31,831 nucleotides of DNA from a virus: positions 1-31,831 of IMG/VR virus record IMGVR_UViG_3300042870_000762; one strand, 5' to 3'. Position 1 is the first letter of the stretch. Each line of letters begins with the position of its first letter. This document shows positions 18,385 to 27,160 of this stretch, piece after piece. The notes under the pieces are model-generated. The model was not told the origin of the DNA. It worked only from the letters and a program-made list of their open reading frames with translations, and did not search any database. The translations under genes and the position numbers were made by a program.

Positions 18385-21300
18385 TGAAAGTAGTGTTGTC
18401 AGATGGTCCTATAATTCCTGCAATAGAATTATTGATATCTGTCTGCGAAGAAGATGATCTAGCCTGTAACTGTGTAATTGCAGTTGAACCCTGACCAGCG
18501 ATTGACTTCACGGTGTTCTTCGTTGGGTTATTATTGGTTTGCTGCATGACTTCCATTGCACTGGCTTTTATTGTACTAACCGCACTTCCTAAATTAGCAC
18601 TGTTAAGCATATTTGTTGCCGTTTGACTTGCAGATGACATCAATGATCTAACATCATCTACTGCGTTTTCACCAAACGATTCTGCTTTCTTGCGTAATGA
18701 TACTAATTCCGAATCATTCAATATGGAATCTAATATACCCTGTGCTGATGCTATTCCTCTATCTCCGGCAGGGAAATTAGATTCTGCTTCAAATAATTTG
18801 TCAGTTGCTTCTTTGATTTTTTGATCCCAGTTTTCTAGCTCATCAAAAATCTTAAATGCGTCTTTATTCTTCTTAATTAACTGTTCTACCTGATTAACCA
18901 CTCCCGCTTTGATTTCTCCGACAAGGTTAGGTATTGGAATTTTAGGATTGCTCAAGAGTGTCTTAACTTGAGAATCTACTCCCAATCTATCAAACGTATT
19001 GAAACTTATTGTAGGTAGTTTGACCTTAGCTGGTCCGCCTGCACCCAATGCTGACAGCCCTGACAATAATCCTGCTGCTTTACCTAAAGGTAATGCCGAT
19101 GATATCAGATTAGTAAGTCCGCCTTCTTTACCTAATACTCCGCCTAATTTGCTATTAATTGAATTTGTTATTCCATCAACAGTCTTACTCACTTCGTTAA
19201 TAGCAGAGGTCTGTAAGTTTTTAACCAGGTCTCCTAACATCTCCGTCCCCGGTAAGCTGTTAATGGCGCCTTCAGCATTATTCATGACGGCAGAAATAGC
19301 TCTTGCTCCACCTGGTAAATTGTTAATACCACTAGCCAATGCAGATGACATAGCTGCGCTTGCACCCGATTGGATAGCGTTAGCAGCATTGCTTAATTCT
19401 GTCATATCCCCCTTAGCAATAGCAGATGCAGCACCTGCAATACCACTTATGTCTTTTACTGCATTATTGATATCGGTAATTGTATTTTCAATATTAGATG
19501 GAACTAAGGGTGATGTACTTCTTATTCCAGTGACATCAGTATTGATATCATTAAAAATATTATTCAGAGTGTTCATAGGATTCACTATCGATCCTAAATT
19601 ATCAGGTATTCCATTAATTAAGTTTGGAGTATTAGTTAACGCTTTGCTTAAACTGGTCACAGTAGAAACTGCATTTCCTCCAAACTGAGACAATAAATCA
19701 ATATTAATGCCCCCTGTGTTAGTTGATAGGGCACCAAATTGATTTATTAAATCAGCAGACTGACTTGATAAGCTATCCCCTACTGATCCTAATTGAGCTT
19801 TTATTTGTCTAAATGATCCAGTAATTCCGGCAACAGTATTATTATCGATTAGTTCATTAAGGTCAGTAATAGAAGTGATACTGTTTTGGTCGACAAAACT
19901 CTTTAATAGTTGATCACCGACGCCGGCTATTCCGCTTGCGCTACTTGATATACCTGCAATAGTTGCCGCCGAAGCTTTAGCTATTGCAGTAAGATTCTGA
20001 GGTACTCCGGCTTGTAATGGCTTCAGTGAGTCTCTGATAGATGTGAATGCAGCGCCAGCAGGTCCCTTAACTGATTCTACTAGATCAGTGAACGAAGGAC
20101 CGTCGCCTCCGCCGCCGCCGAACAATCCACCAAGTTTGCCACCAAGACCCTTAAGCCCACCGAGACCCTTACTAAGGCCCTTAATAGAATTGCTTATGCC
20201 ACCGAGACCGCCTAGTTTATTTGCTAGTCCAGCTGCGGCTGCTCCTGCACCGATTGCAGCAATTGCGTTAGTTGCTTGACCCAGCGTGCCAGTTAATTGT
20301 CCGGCAACGTTTGTAATTTGTCCAGTAACTTTGTTAACCTCTGAAGTTATGCCTGAAGTAGCTGAGCCTAAGGCGCCGGACACCGTAGCTGATAATGAAC
20401 CAGGAATATTGTTGACCGCTGATGTTGCTACACCTGAAATACTCTTAACTGCATTTATAGTGGATGTAAGACCTACTGTGGCTGCGGCTGCAACTATTCC
20501 TGCTGTTTGAGTCGATGCTTCTTTGCCGGTCAGTGCGCCGATCTTGCCCAGAGTATTTTGAGCTTTCTGCATTGTTGTAATAACGGCTGTAGTCTGTGAT
20601 GCGGTATCTGATATGAAAGACTTTAGATCTACTGCGCCAGACTTACCGGTGAAGAGTTGCGTAGGCATAATACTTTCAATGGTAGCTCCTGCTCGTTGTG
20701 CCAATCCATTAATAAGTGTGTCTGCACCCGGCTTTAATATATTTGCGTTAACAAGCTGAGTAGGAGTTTGAGCATATGTACCTACAGCGACGATATTGCC
20801 TTCGCCTGAAATTACACCACCGGTTGATTTAACAATAGCAGCGCCTGACGTTACAGCTTTCTTAGCAATACCAGTTGCAGCACTAGTAGCAACGCTACCC
20901 ATAACTGCATTAGTAACAGTCTTGTCCATAGACTTAGATATTGTTTTAGTATCCGGCGCAGATGCAACAGTTGCAATAGCAGGTGCAATAGCGCCTGATG
21001 CTAGACCTTCTTGATTGGCTTTTTGAACACTACTCGACGGTGTTACCGGAAGACTTTTTGTAGCATCTAGTGTACTCTTGACATCAACCCCTTGACCTGC
21101 ATTAGTCCAAGGATAGTGGGCCGGTGTTCTTGTAGTAACCGTAAGTAGCTTACCCGGTGCAGCGATGAACCCTTTTTGCTCATCATGTAATGTATCAGTT
21201 TGAGTGATAAGAGTAATGATGGGAACTTTCTTTGGGTTAACACTAGATTTACCTGTGTTTAAGTTTACCTTTAATCCATTAATAAATGTCATTCCTGAGC

Positions 21301-22492
21301 TTGCAAAACTTGCTTGCCCGCCTGCTTTAATAGCCGCCGCACCTAAACTTTTTACAGTAAAGTTTTCTACTGAATATAGCTGCAAGTTTTGTCCAGAACG
21401 CATTTTAAAATCTTCTTCGGTATTAATGTGAAGATTTTTTGCTTGGATATTCATATTCTCACTGGCATGAAAATTGATGTGCTGGTCAGCGTGGAAGTTG
21501 ATGTCGCCCTGTGTTCTCACATTGAATGAGTTGGTAGAAAATATATCGACGGTGCCTTCCTTGCCCAATTCAATAAAGCTTTGACCATTACTGTGTAAGA
21601 TCATTAGTGTTTGACCGTCATCGCTCATCATAATCTGATGACCTAGTGCTGTTCTAATTCTGATGAGCTGGTCACGACCAATAATATCGCCATCATCCAT
21701 AACGATACTATGTCCACCTCTGCGGGCAGTGACCTTTAATTGTTCTTGATTTTTACTGTCTAAGTTTTCAGGTAAGTTTTCGTCGTTGTACCCGCCTTCC
21801 ATAATGGGGCGGCCCGGAGTCGCTACTCCCCATCCGACACGACTTACTGCTTCTCGTGAAGCACTTGATGATATAGGACCGCGAATAGGATCACGAATGA
21901 TTCCTTGTTGACTCATGATACTAGCCGTGTAGCTATGCACTGGTTTAGGAGCATCTAAGTAATTGGTACTGTCTGCTTGTGCCTTGTTGTTTGTGTTAAT
22001 GCTAGTTACCGGCAGCCTAGTTGCGCCCGCTAATCCTTGTGCTTCTCCTTCATTCGGTACTACATTGTCACTGCATCCAATAGCAGGAATCATCTGTAGT
22101 GCTTCTGGTTCAGGAATAGCACCTATATAAAATCCTCTACTAGGATCTGCTTCAGCGAAGATGCACAGTACTTTAGTACCGATATCAGGAGGGCTTTGCC
22201 ATTGACCATATGCACTTGGGTTGCTTACATAATCGCCATTGCCTGACTGACCGGCAGTTGGTTTAACCATACCAAAGTAAGTACTGAGATATTGTACAGT
22301 TTTCCAACCATCAGCATTATCTGATTGACTGTTGGTTGCACCTTCAAGTTGTACTCTGATTTTGCCCGAGCGTGTAGGGTCAATGTTGTCCTTGACAACC
22401 CCTATTACTGGATACTCTAAAGTACTTCCGCCACCTGCGCTGGGCTTACTTGACTTTAGCGGTCCTGTAGCTTTAAAAACGTCTTCTGCCAT
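18380..22492 (-). CDS. gp5: Central baseplate spike, T4 gp5-like, without a visible lysozyme domain and with a long Ala/Gly/Ser-rich tail
   Basis: 1370 residues against 575 in T4. Residues 28-127 form an OB-fold like gp5/VgrG (IGVVKDNIDPTRSGKIRVQL, then the S-P-P-D-I-G-T-K-V-L-C strand near 100). Residues 258-413 are the triple-stranded beta-helix needle, with clear eight-residue repeats such as INFHADQH, INFHASEN and LQLYSVEN. In T4 a lysozyme lies between these two parts. Here the 130 residues between them show no lysozyme-like sequence. From about 420 to 1370 the protein is Ala/Gly/Ser/Thr-rich, with a Gly-rich stretch near 756-796 (GLGGKLGGLFGGGGG) and a more charged, helical end (about 1190-1330). 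Ribosome binding site TAGGA lies about 8 bases upstream, next to the stop of the preceding gene. The N-terminal assignment is firm; the tail's role is unknown. Confidence 0.85.
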   Translation of the reverse strand: MAEDVFKATGPLKSSKPSAGGGSTLEYPVIGVVKDNIDPTRSGKIRVQLEGATNSQSDNADGWKTVQYLSTYFGMVKPTAGQSGNGDYVSNPSAYGQWQSPPDIGTKVLCIFAEADPSRGFYIGAIPEPEALQMIPAIGCSDNVVPNEGEAQGLAGATRLPVTSINTNNKAQADSTNYLDAPKPVHSYTASIMSQQGIIRDPIRGPISSSASREAVSRVGWGVATPGRPIMEGGYNDENLPENLDSKNQEQLKVTARRGGHSIVMDDGDIIGRDQLIRIRTALGHQIMMSDDGQTLMILHSNGQSFIELGKEGTVDIFSTNSFNVRTQGDINFHADQHINFHASENMNIQAKNLHINTEEDFKMRSGQNLQLYSVENFTVKSLGAAAIKAGGQASFASSGMTFINGLKVNLNTGKSSVNPKKVPIITLITQTDTLHDEQKGFIAAPGKLLTVTTRTPAHYPWTNAGQGVDVKSTLDATKSLPVTPSSSVQKANQEGLASGAIAPAIATVASAPDTKTISKSMDKTVTNAVMGSVATSAATGIAKKAVTSGAAIVKSTGGVISGEGNIVAVGTYAQTPTQLVNANILKPGADTLINGLAQRAGATIESIMPTQLFTGKSGAVDLKSFISDTASQTTAVITTMQKAQNTLGKIGALTGKEASTQTAGIVAAAATVGLTSTINAVKSISGVATSAVNNIPGSLSATVSGALGSATSGITSEVNKVTGQITNVAGQLTGTLGQATNAIAAIGAGAAAAGLANKLGGLGGISNSIKGLSKGLGGLKGLGGKLGGLFGGGGGDGPSFTDLVESVKGPAGAAFTSIRDSLKPLQAGVPQNLTAIAKASAATIAGISSSASGIAGVGDQLLKSFVDQNSITSITDLNELIDNNTVAGITGSFRQIKAQLGSVGDSLSSQSADLINQFGALSTNTGGINIDLLSQFGGNAVSTVTSLSKALTNTPNLINGIPDNLGSIVNPMNTLNNIFNDINTDVTGIRSTSPLVPSNIENTITDINNAVKDISGIAGAASAIAKGDMTELSNAANAIQSGASAAMSSALASGINNLPGGARAISAVMNNAEGAINSLPGTEMLGDLVKNLQTSAINEVSKTVDGITNSINSKLGGVLGKEGGLTNLISSALPLGKAAGLLSGLSALGAGGPAKVKLPTISFNTFDRLGVDSQVKTLLSNPKIPIPNLVGEIKAGVVNQVEQLIKKNKDAFKIFDELENWDQKIKEATDKLFEAESNFPAGDRGIASAQGILDSILNDSELVSLRKKAESFGENAVDDVRSLMSSASQTATNMLNSANLGSAVSTIKASAMEVMQQTNNNPTKNTVKSIAGQGSTAITQLQARSSSSQTDINNSIAGIIGPSDNTTFI

Positions 22493-22504
22493 TTTATTTT
22501 CCTA

Positions 22505-25393
22505 TTAAGTTTCTCTGGGTTGTGCTTTTTTGGGTACGCCGTCAAACGGCACTGCATTAGCGGGGGTGCGGCCACCCACACGAGTACCATCAAACGGCAC
22601 TGATTCTGAGGGTGATCTGCTCTGCGGTTTAGCAGCAGGTGCCTGTGCCGCCTTTAATCCTGTATTATTTGTAGTAGCATTGCTATTACCTTTATTTGGT
22701 CCAGAGCCGGTTCGTTGTGCAGGTTTTTCTCTTGCTTTGCCGTCATCATTACTTGCACTATCACCGAATGTATTCATAGTAGCGTATAATGTTTGTTTAA
22801 ATACCCCACCGGAAAAAGTATTTTTACATCTAGTAAGCGAGTAACTTATTCCTTTTACTAATTTACTAATACTTTTTGGATCTTTCCAAAATAAAATACT
22901 ACTGTTGATTGACATTGTGCCTGGTGCACCAGTTACGCCACCGGTCTCACCAATTGCAATATTTTGTCCTCCCGATTTGTAGTCAATTGCTTCTTTAAAG
23001 TCTATCTCAAAGAATACTTGTCCTCCGCCGGGATTAATACTAACCCCGTCACTACCGTAAAATTTATTATACACGAGGCTTTCGTTTTGTGCCAAACTAG
23101 CAACAGTTTCTCCTTTATCGTTAGTTACTGAATTAGTAGTAGACATTAGCCAATCGGGATCTCCTAAAATTTGTATTTCTGCTGTCGCTTGAGCAGTTGG
23201 GTCAAATAATGATGTTAGGTAACTGTTCTGTGCTTCCATTGCAAGACCGGCTTTTCCTTGCGTAGGCTGCCCTGTCTTTTGATTTTGTACTAACGGGGTA
23301 TTTGTTCCAGCGTTATTGCCTGTTCCTCCACTAGCGTTTGGTGCGTTTTGTCCGCCATTCTTGTTTGCGTCTTTATCGTCTTTTCCCTTTCCAAGACTGC
23401 CATCTAAGAAAGTAGTATAATAGTTATTATCAAGTGTTTGTTTATAATTAAGTACCTCAGTATTTGTTCCTGAATACCAATATTCATATCTTTTCATTGG
23501 GCCATAGTATTTTTTACCTGGATTTGCATAAGCCGTGTCTATTACTGGTGTATCGTAGACATTCAAAATATAATTGATATCATACACCCAGTCGGCTTTA
23601 TTTTCATCCCATGACATATTTCCAATGTCCGGAGTGACATGAAACCATTCGATAGTTTTTTTACCAGACTTATCTAGCTCAGGAAGACCCGTCTTATCTT
23701 GGTCAGGTTCAATCGCGGTAGTAAACACTGTTTTCATAGCACCTTCTAAGAAAGAACTTTGTGCAATAATTTTGTTAATTGCTTGAATGATAGGACCTTT
23801 ATCAATCGAAATTGTTCTACCATTATTCTTAGGCTTCTGTCCTTTTTTAGTTTCAGTGTTTGCGTTAGTTTCTTTTGTATTTTTAGCGCCAGAGCCTGGC
23901 CACTTATATTTGTCTAAATCGGCTTTACTAACAATTGTAGAATTTCTAATTCTATTAGCATCAAAATTACTTGCATATTTTATGTCATACGCATATCCTG
24001 AACCAGTTTTATCATTCATAGCTTTTTGTTCTTTGTTTAGATTAGTCACTAGCTTATCTAATGCTTCCCCTACAGTCGATGCTGTGATTTCGAACCCGAC
24101 ATTAACCATACCTCTTTTTGATCCCATAGCAGCTTGAGAATGAGGCGCTGCTGTAATATCATATCTTGTTTCTCTACCGTCAACTGAAGTTTTCATTTCG
24201 GTTATCATTATTGGAAAATATCTTTCAAATAATGCATATGAATTATTCCCCGGATCAATTTGTTGTTCGACTATCTTACCATTTCTGTACATAACATTGC
24301 TCATTAGGTTAACAGCAGCCGTAGTGTCCGTGCCTCTTACTGGTTTACCTGAAGCATTGTACCCATAAAATCTAATACCTAAAACAAATAATTGCTTAGA
24401 TGCATTTTGCGGAGTTTCGGTAGATGACCCCTTACCACCGTTAGTATCAGCAGGAGTTTGCGTATTTTGATTCTGACGGGCACCGGCATTTGGCCCTTGC
24501 TTCTGAGCAGTTCGTTGATTTTGGGCGGCAGCTTTCTTTTTTGCTTTATCTGCTCGTTTCTTAACTAACCGCTTATTATAATCTTGTATAGCATCGGATG
24601 CTCTTTTCAAATTACTGATAAAACTAAATCCATATGGTTCAATTATAGTAAATTTAAATGAGTAGTTTGCCGCAGCAGTGCCTGACTCTTTTTGACCAAC
24701 AATTTCGTATGATAGATTATCAATGCCATAATCAAATCCAAAACTCGGTGCCCGCGTTTCTTGTGCATTTACGCCACCGGACTGTGCTACGATATATGCG
24801 CCTGCCGACACTGCATCATTCGCTACATTAGGTCCTATCTTATTAGAGTATAAAACTCCCAATTTGTTAATGTCTTTGAATCCATTTTCTTTAAACACTT
24901 CAAGTGCATCAGGAGTTATCATATACAAAGATAATTGATAGTTGTAGCTTGACAACGCTCCCAAAGGATTTTTAAGTCTCTTGCCGGGACTTAAATTAGG
25001 GTCAGCTTCTTTTCTGACTTTAATTTTGCTTGCTTCAGGCTTCTTTTTACTCTTACCCTTATCATCATCGGCACTGCCTTTGAGTTTTGGCTTAGGCTTA
25101 GTACTACCAACTGGTTTTGGCACAGACGAAGTAGGGTTTAGTCCAGCAGAAAGTTGGGCCTGCGAGATTATACTGGCTTTACCAGCTGCAATGGCTGCGG
25201 CTAGTTTTTTCTTTGTTAGTGTAGCGTTACCTGCTTGAAGTTCACCAAATCCAGTAATTTGCGGGTTAAAGACAACGAATTTGCCGTCTATTTTTCTTAC
25301 AAGCCTGGTCTTACTCAAATACACGCTTCCACCTGCATTTAGATCAGCAAGTGCTTTGTTTAATCTTTGTTGTTTGTCATTGTTATTTGCCAT
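22505..25393 (-). CDS. Putative baseplate hub protein (gp27 position)
   Basis: 962 residues, directly before the gp5-like spike. In T4 the spike sits on the trimeric gp27 hub, so position and size suggest a hub role; the sequence alone does not prove it. A small N-terminal beta unit (GGSVYLSKTRLVRKIDGKFV) is followed by a Lys-rich linker (95-130), a folded block from about 145 (LGALSSYNYQLSLYMITPDA), a second basic linker (276-330, ADKAKKKAAAQNQ), and a block with FVLGIRFYGYNASGKPVRGT and YFPIMITEMKTSVDGRETRY. Next comes a block with WFHVTPDIGNMSWDENKADW and YEYWYSGTNTEVLNYKQTLD, a motif I associate with phage hub/baseplate proteins. The C-terminus is a disordered Asn/Pro-rich tail with two VPFDG motifs. 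It could instead be another tail-tip structural protein. Confidence 0.6.
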   Translation of the reverse strand: MANNNDKQQRLNKALADLNAGGSVYLSKTRLVRKIDGKFVVFNPQITGFGELQAGNATLTKKKLAAAIAAGKASIISQAQLSAGLNPTSSVPKPVGSTKPKPKLKGSADDDKGKSKKKPEASKIKVRKEADPNLSPGKRLKNPLGALSSYNYQLSLYMITPDALEVFKENGFKDINKLGVLYSNKIGPNVANDAVSAGAYIVAQSGGVNAQETRAPSFGFDYGIDNLSYEIVGQKESGTAAANYSFKFTIIEPYGFSFISNLKRASDAIQDYNKRLVKKRADKAKKKAAAQNQRTAQKQGPNAGARQNQNTQTPADTNGGKGSSTETPQNASKQLFVLGIRFYGYNASGKPVRGTDTTAAVNLMSNVMYRNGKIVEQQIDPGNNSYALFERYFPIMITEMKTSVDGRETRYDITAAPHSQAAMGSKRGMVNVGFEITASTVGEALDKLVTNLNKEQKAMNDKTGSGYAYDIKYASNFDANRIRNSTIVSKADLDKYKWPGSGAKNTKETNANTETKKGQKPKNNGRTISIDKGPIIQAINKIIAQSSFLEGAMKTVFTTAIEPDQDKTGLPELDKSGKKTIEWFHVTPDIGNMSWDENKADWVYDINYILNVYDTPVIDTAYANPGKKYYGPMKRYEYWYSGTNTEVLNYKQTLDNNYYTTFLDGSLGKGKDDKDANKNGGQNAPNASGGTGNNAGTNTPLVQNQKTGQPTQGKAGLAMEAQNSYLTSLFDPTAQATAEIQILGDPDWLMSTTNSVTNDKGETVASLAQNESLVYNKFYGSDGVSINPGGGQVFFEIDFKEAIDYKSGGQNIAIGETGGVTGAPGTMSINSSILFWKDPKSISKLVKGISYSLTRCKNTFSGGVFKQTLYATMNTFGDSASNDDGKAREKPAQRTGSGPNKGNSNATTNNTGLKAAQAPAAKPQSRSPSESVPFDGTRVGGRTPANAVPFDGVPKKAQPRET
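22542..22602 (-). repeat. Paired 13-bp repeat encoding VPFDG in the hub-like protein tail
   Basis: TCAAACGGCACTG (plus-strand sense) occurs at 22542-22554 and again at 22590-22602. In the gene it encodes the core of SVPFDGTRVGG and AVPFDGVPKKA. Both copies sit in the Pro/Arg/Lys-rich last 35 residues and look like a short linear motif repeated twice. Confidence 0.6.
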
Positions 25394-25401
25394 AAAATTT
25401 A

Positions 25402-25725
25402 TTAAGTTCCAAGAGCCAACTGTAATGTTACTAGTGTAGGTATATATATACCTATTCCGCCCACTAAATTAAAGTACGGATCAGGGCCCAATAGGTTAGG
25501 GTTTCTTGCTGCAAATACCCACCATAATGCAGCGTCGCCGTATAAGTCATAAGCTAATAAATCCGGTCTATACTGATACACCAACGGTACTTCATAGTAT
25601 ACATCATTTGGATTTAGTGGAATTTCTCGATACTCAAGAAAGTCTAAAAATTTATTTTCTACAATGTTGGTATCGTAGTAAGGACTACTCTGTGGATAAG
25701 TCCAAGTGTTTGATACTCCTGCCAT
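25402..25725 (-). CDS. gp53: Baseplate wedge protein, T4 gp53-like (short form)
   Basis: 107 residues against 196 in T4. In T4 gp53 clamps neighbouring wedges together around the hub. The family signature is visible at residues 53-79: RPDLLAYDLYGDAALWWVFA followed by ARNPNLL, then a Pro-Asp-Pro-Tyr-Phe turn and a strand-forming end (GIGIYIPT). The T4 C-terminal half is absent, leaving the conserved core only. The ATG overlaps the previous gene's stop as TAATG, and a strong GGAGG lies 9 bases upstream (25735-25739), which fixes the start and suggests translational coupling. Confidence 0.8.
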   Translation of the reverse strand: MAGVSNTWTYPQSSPYYDTNIVENKFLDFLEYREIPLNPNDVYYEVPLVYQYRPDLLAYDLYGDAALWWVFAARNPNLLGPDPYFNLVGGIGIYIPTLVTLQLALGT

Positions 25726-27056
25726 TACCAGAATCCTCCGCCTTGTCGAGTTACCCCATTCACTAATCTTCCACTACCGTATTCATTAAGACTAAAGTAA
25801 TTCGAAACTTGATTTCTGCTCATAATCGGTACACATCCAATTGTTAATGATATTTTAGTCGGTACCCAAGTAGATATTTTATCTATAAATTCAGCAGTAA
25901 ATTTAGGGGGAGATGGTAACCCTCCTACTTGACACTGATCACCCAATCTATCATTAGCAAGCTGTGTTGTAATGTCAGCACTCATGATTCTGTTTAGTGT
26001 TTCTGTCTCTCTATTAGGATTAGGAGCTGTAGTTTTAATATAGTCAACATCATTAGGAAGACTATAGTTAAAACTGGTAATACCTAATGGATGTGCTGAG
26101 AACTGGTAACCGCCTAAACCAAACATATAGCAAAGGGGAGGAGGAGTTCCTCTAATAGGATATTGATCTTGACCGTAAAACATCTTAGTCATTGTCTTAA
26201 AGAAGTGAATTACTGCTAACAAGTATCTTGCTTCGTAAACATCTTGCGCAGTAAAGTCGCAGGTAATAGTCACATTATCAACACTACTATTTTGGTATTG
26301 TTGCACTTTATAGTTACTGTGAGTCAAATCAATCGCATTATAATTTGCATTATAGTTTACTTGTATAGTAGGGGTATAAGGAAATACAACCCCGTTAGTT
26401 GCCTGTAATGGTTGTAATATACCTGGGTTTTCACCATCGTATAGATAGTTAGCACCCGGTGCTAACGATAATCTAACTCTCCAATCGTCAAATCCTTCGA
26501 AGTTTGCTTGGTCAAATTCAGTCTGCGCCGACTGTGCTAATAAGATATCATTATCATCAAATGCTGGATCTATTTCTTCTTTTCCAGGGATGTTGATAAC
26601 TTGACCAACCTTAATTAAGTTTTGATTCTTAATTTGCGGATTAGCTTTTAGAAGTTCTTGTAGAGTTATACCATATTTTTTAGCAATAGAAGATAATGTA
26701 TCTCCCTTTACAACTGTATATGTGGTACCTGTTCCCGGATCAATGGGTGTAGTTGTTGCTTTAGGTGCACCTTTAGTAGGTGTAACGGTCTTTTTAGGGG
26801 TCGAGGCTGCCGGGGCTTTCGGTTTAGGCATAAATTGCGGCATGTTACAGTTGGTGAGGCCTTGCGCTCTAAAGAATGCAGCAGCTTGGGCCGGGGTTGC
26901 TTTGTAACTGGCTTGTCCGGACGCAAAAAATATAAATCCGTTTTTAGTTTTTTGCAGGTTCATGGCATCTTTCTTTTTGCCATCGCCAGGTCTATACCAC
27001 TGTGCCCCGACTGATGCTACTTTTAATGCCTCTTCGATAGAAGTTGGATTTGCCAT
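25725..27056 (-). CDS. LysM-containing baseplate/tail-tube-junction protein (gp48/gp54-like candidate)
   Basis: 443 residues, first gene of the leftward operon. An N-terminal 75-residue unit is followed by a Pro/Thr/Lys/Ala linker (77-111), then a LysM domain at 112-157 (TYTVVKGDTLSSIAKKYGIT ending in VGQVINIP), a fold that binds peptidoglycan or serves as a structural module. Residues 190-443 are a conserved phage block (DWRVRLSLAPGANYLYDGE, GVVFPYTPTIQVNYNANYN, MFYGQDQYPIRGTPPPLCYM) that I associate from memory with baseplate proteins at the tail-tube junction in T4-like marine phages. The gp48/54 name is tentative. Ribosome binding site AGAGGA lies about 6 bases before the ATG, and a GATAAATACT late box about 33 bases upstream. 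No catalytic residues for cell-wall cleavage are seen. Confidence 0.7.
   Translation of the reverse strand: MANPTSIEEALKVASVGAQWYRPGDGKKKDAMNLQKTKNGFIFFASGQASYKATPAQAAAFFRAQGLTNCNMPQFMPKPKAPAASTPKKTVTPTKGAPKATTTPIDPGTGTTYTVVKGDTLSSIAKKYGITLQELLKANPQIKNQNLIKVGQVINIPGKEEIDPAFDDNDILLAQSAQTEFDQANFEGFDDWRVRLSLAPGANYLYDGENPGILQPLQATNGVVFPYTPTIQVNYNANYNAIDLTHSNYKVQQYQNSSVDNVTITCDFTAQDVYEARYLLAVIHFFKTMTKMFYGQDQYPIRGTPPPLCYMFGLGGYQFSAHPLGITSFNYSLPNDVDYIKTTAPNPNRETETLNRIMSADITTQLANDRLGDQCQVGGLPSPPKFTAEFIDKISTWVPTKISLTIGCVPIMSRNQVSNYFSLNEYGSGRLVNGVTRQGGGFW
25735..25739 (-). promoter_or_regulatory. Ribosome binding site GGAGG inside the upstream gene's end
   Basis: GGAGG on the minus strand, 9 bases before the ATG of the gp53-like gene. 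It lies within the last codons of the LysM protein, which overlaps the next gene by one base. It is the clearest ribosome binding site in the leftward operon. Confidence 0.7.
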
Positions 27057-27060
27057 ATTT

Positions 27061-27067
27061 TTCCTCT
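27061..27067 (-). promoter_or_regulatory. Ribosome binding site of the first leftward gene
   Basis: AGAGGAA on the minus strand, followed by AAAT and the ATG at 27056. It supports that start codon. Confidence 0.65.
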
Positions 27068-27088
27068 AATAAATAGAATTACTCAAAT

Positions 27089-27098
27089 AGTATTTATC
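27089..27098 (-). promoter_or_regulatory. Late promoter box (GATAAATACT) of the baseplate operon
   Basis: GATAAATACT on the minus strand, 33 bases before the ATG of the first baseplate gene, leaving room for a short leader with a ribosome binding site. It is identical over 10 bases to the box before gp6 and fits the NATAAATA late consensus of T4-like phages, which is read by the gp55 sigma factor encoded just across this intergenic region. Confidence 0.75.
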
Positions 27099-27126
27099 GC
27101 TTCAAAATACCGTTATTTTTACCCAA

Positions 27127-27150
27127 AACTGTTGCAGAATTGCAACAGTT
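27127..27150. promoter_or_regulatory. Perfect inverted repeat, possible operator or hairpin, between divergent operons
   Basis: Two perfect 10-base arms, AACTGTTGCA and its reverse complement, separated by GAAT. A third related ACTGTT follows at 27158-27163 and forms a looser inverted pair with AACAGT at 27144-27149. The repeat covers the putative -35 element of the rightward promoter and part of its spacer, as a repressor site would. No U-run follows on the plus strand, so a rightward terminator is unlikely; on the minus strand only TTTT follows. Confidence 0.55.
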
Positions 27151-27160
27151 GTTGTATACT
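27132..27160 (+). promoter_or_regulatory. Sigma70-like promoter for gp55
   Basis: TTGCAG, a 17-base spacer, then TATACT (5 of 6 to TATAAT). The expected transcript start is near 27167, giving a leader that includes the AAGGA ribosome binding site. The same GTTGCA-N18-TATA(C/G)T layout recurs before gp47. The -35 match is poor (3 of 6), so a phage activator could be involved. Confidence 0.5.

Noticed and set aside
18999-19688. A 229-codon plus-strand frame opposite the spike gene
   Set aside because: It mirrors the Ala/Gly/Ser-rich coding of the gp5-like gene, giving a Leu/Pro/Ala-rich product with no domain and no ribosome binding site. Open antisense frames are expected from such composition.
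20043-20279. Pro/Arg-rich plus-strand frame with a run of prolines
   Set aside because: It is the antisense of the Gly-rich segment of the spike protein (Gly codons read as Pro).
18380-22492. Naming the spike a tail lysozyme
   Set aside because: No lysozyme-like segment is visible between the OB fold and the needle, so only the spike role is supported.
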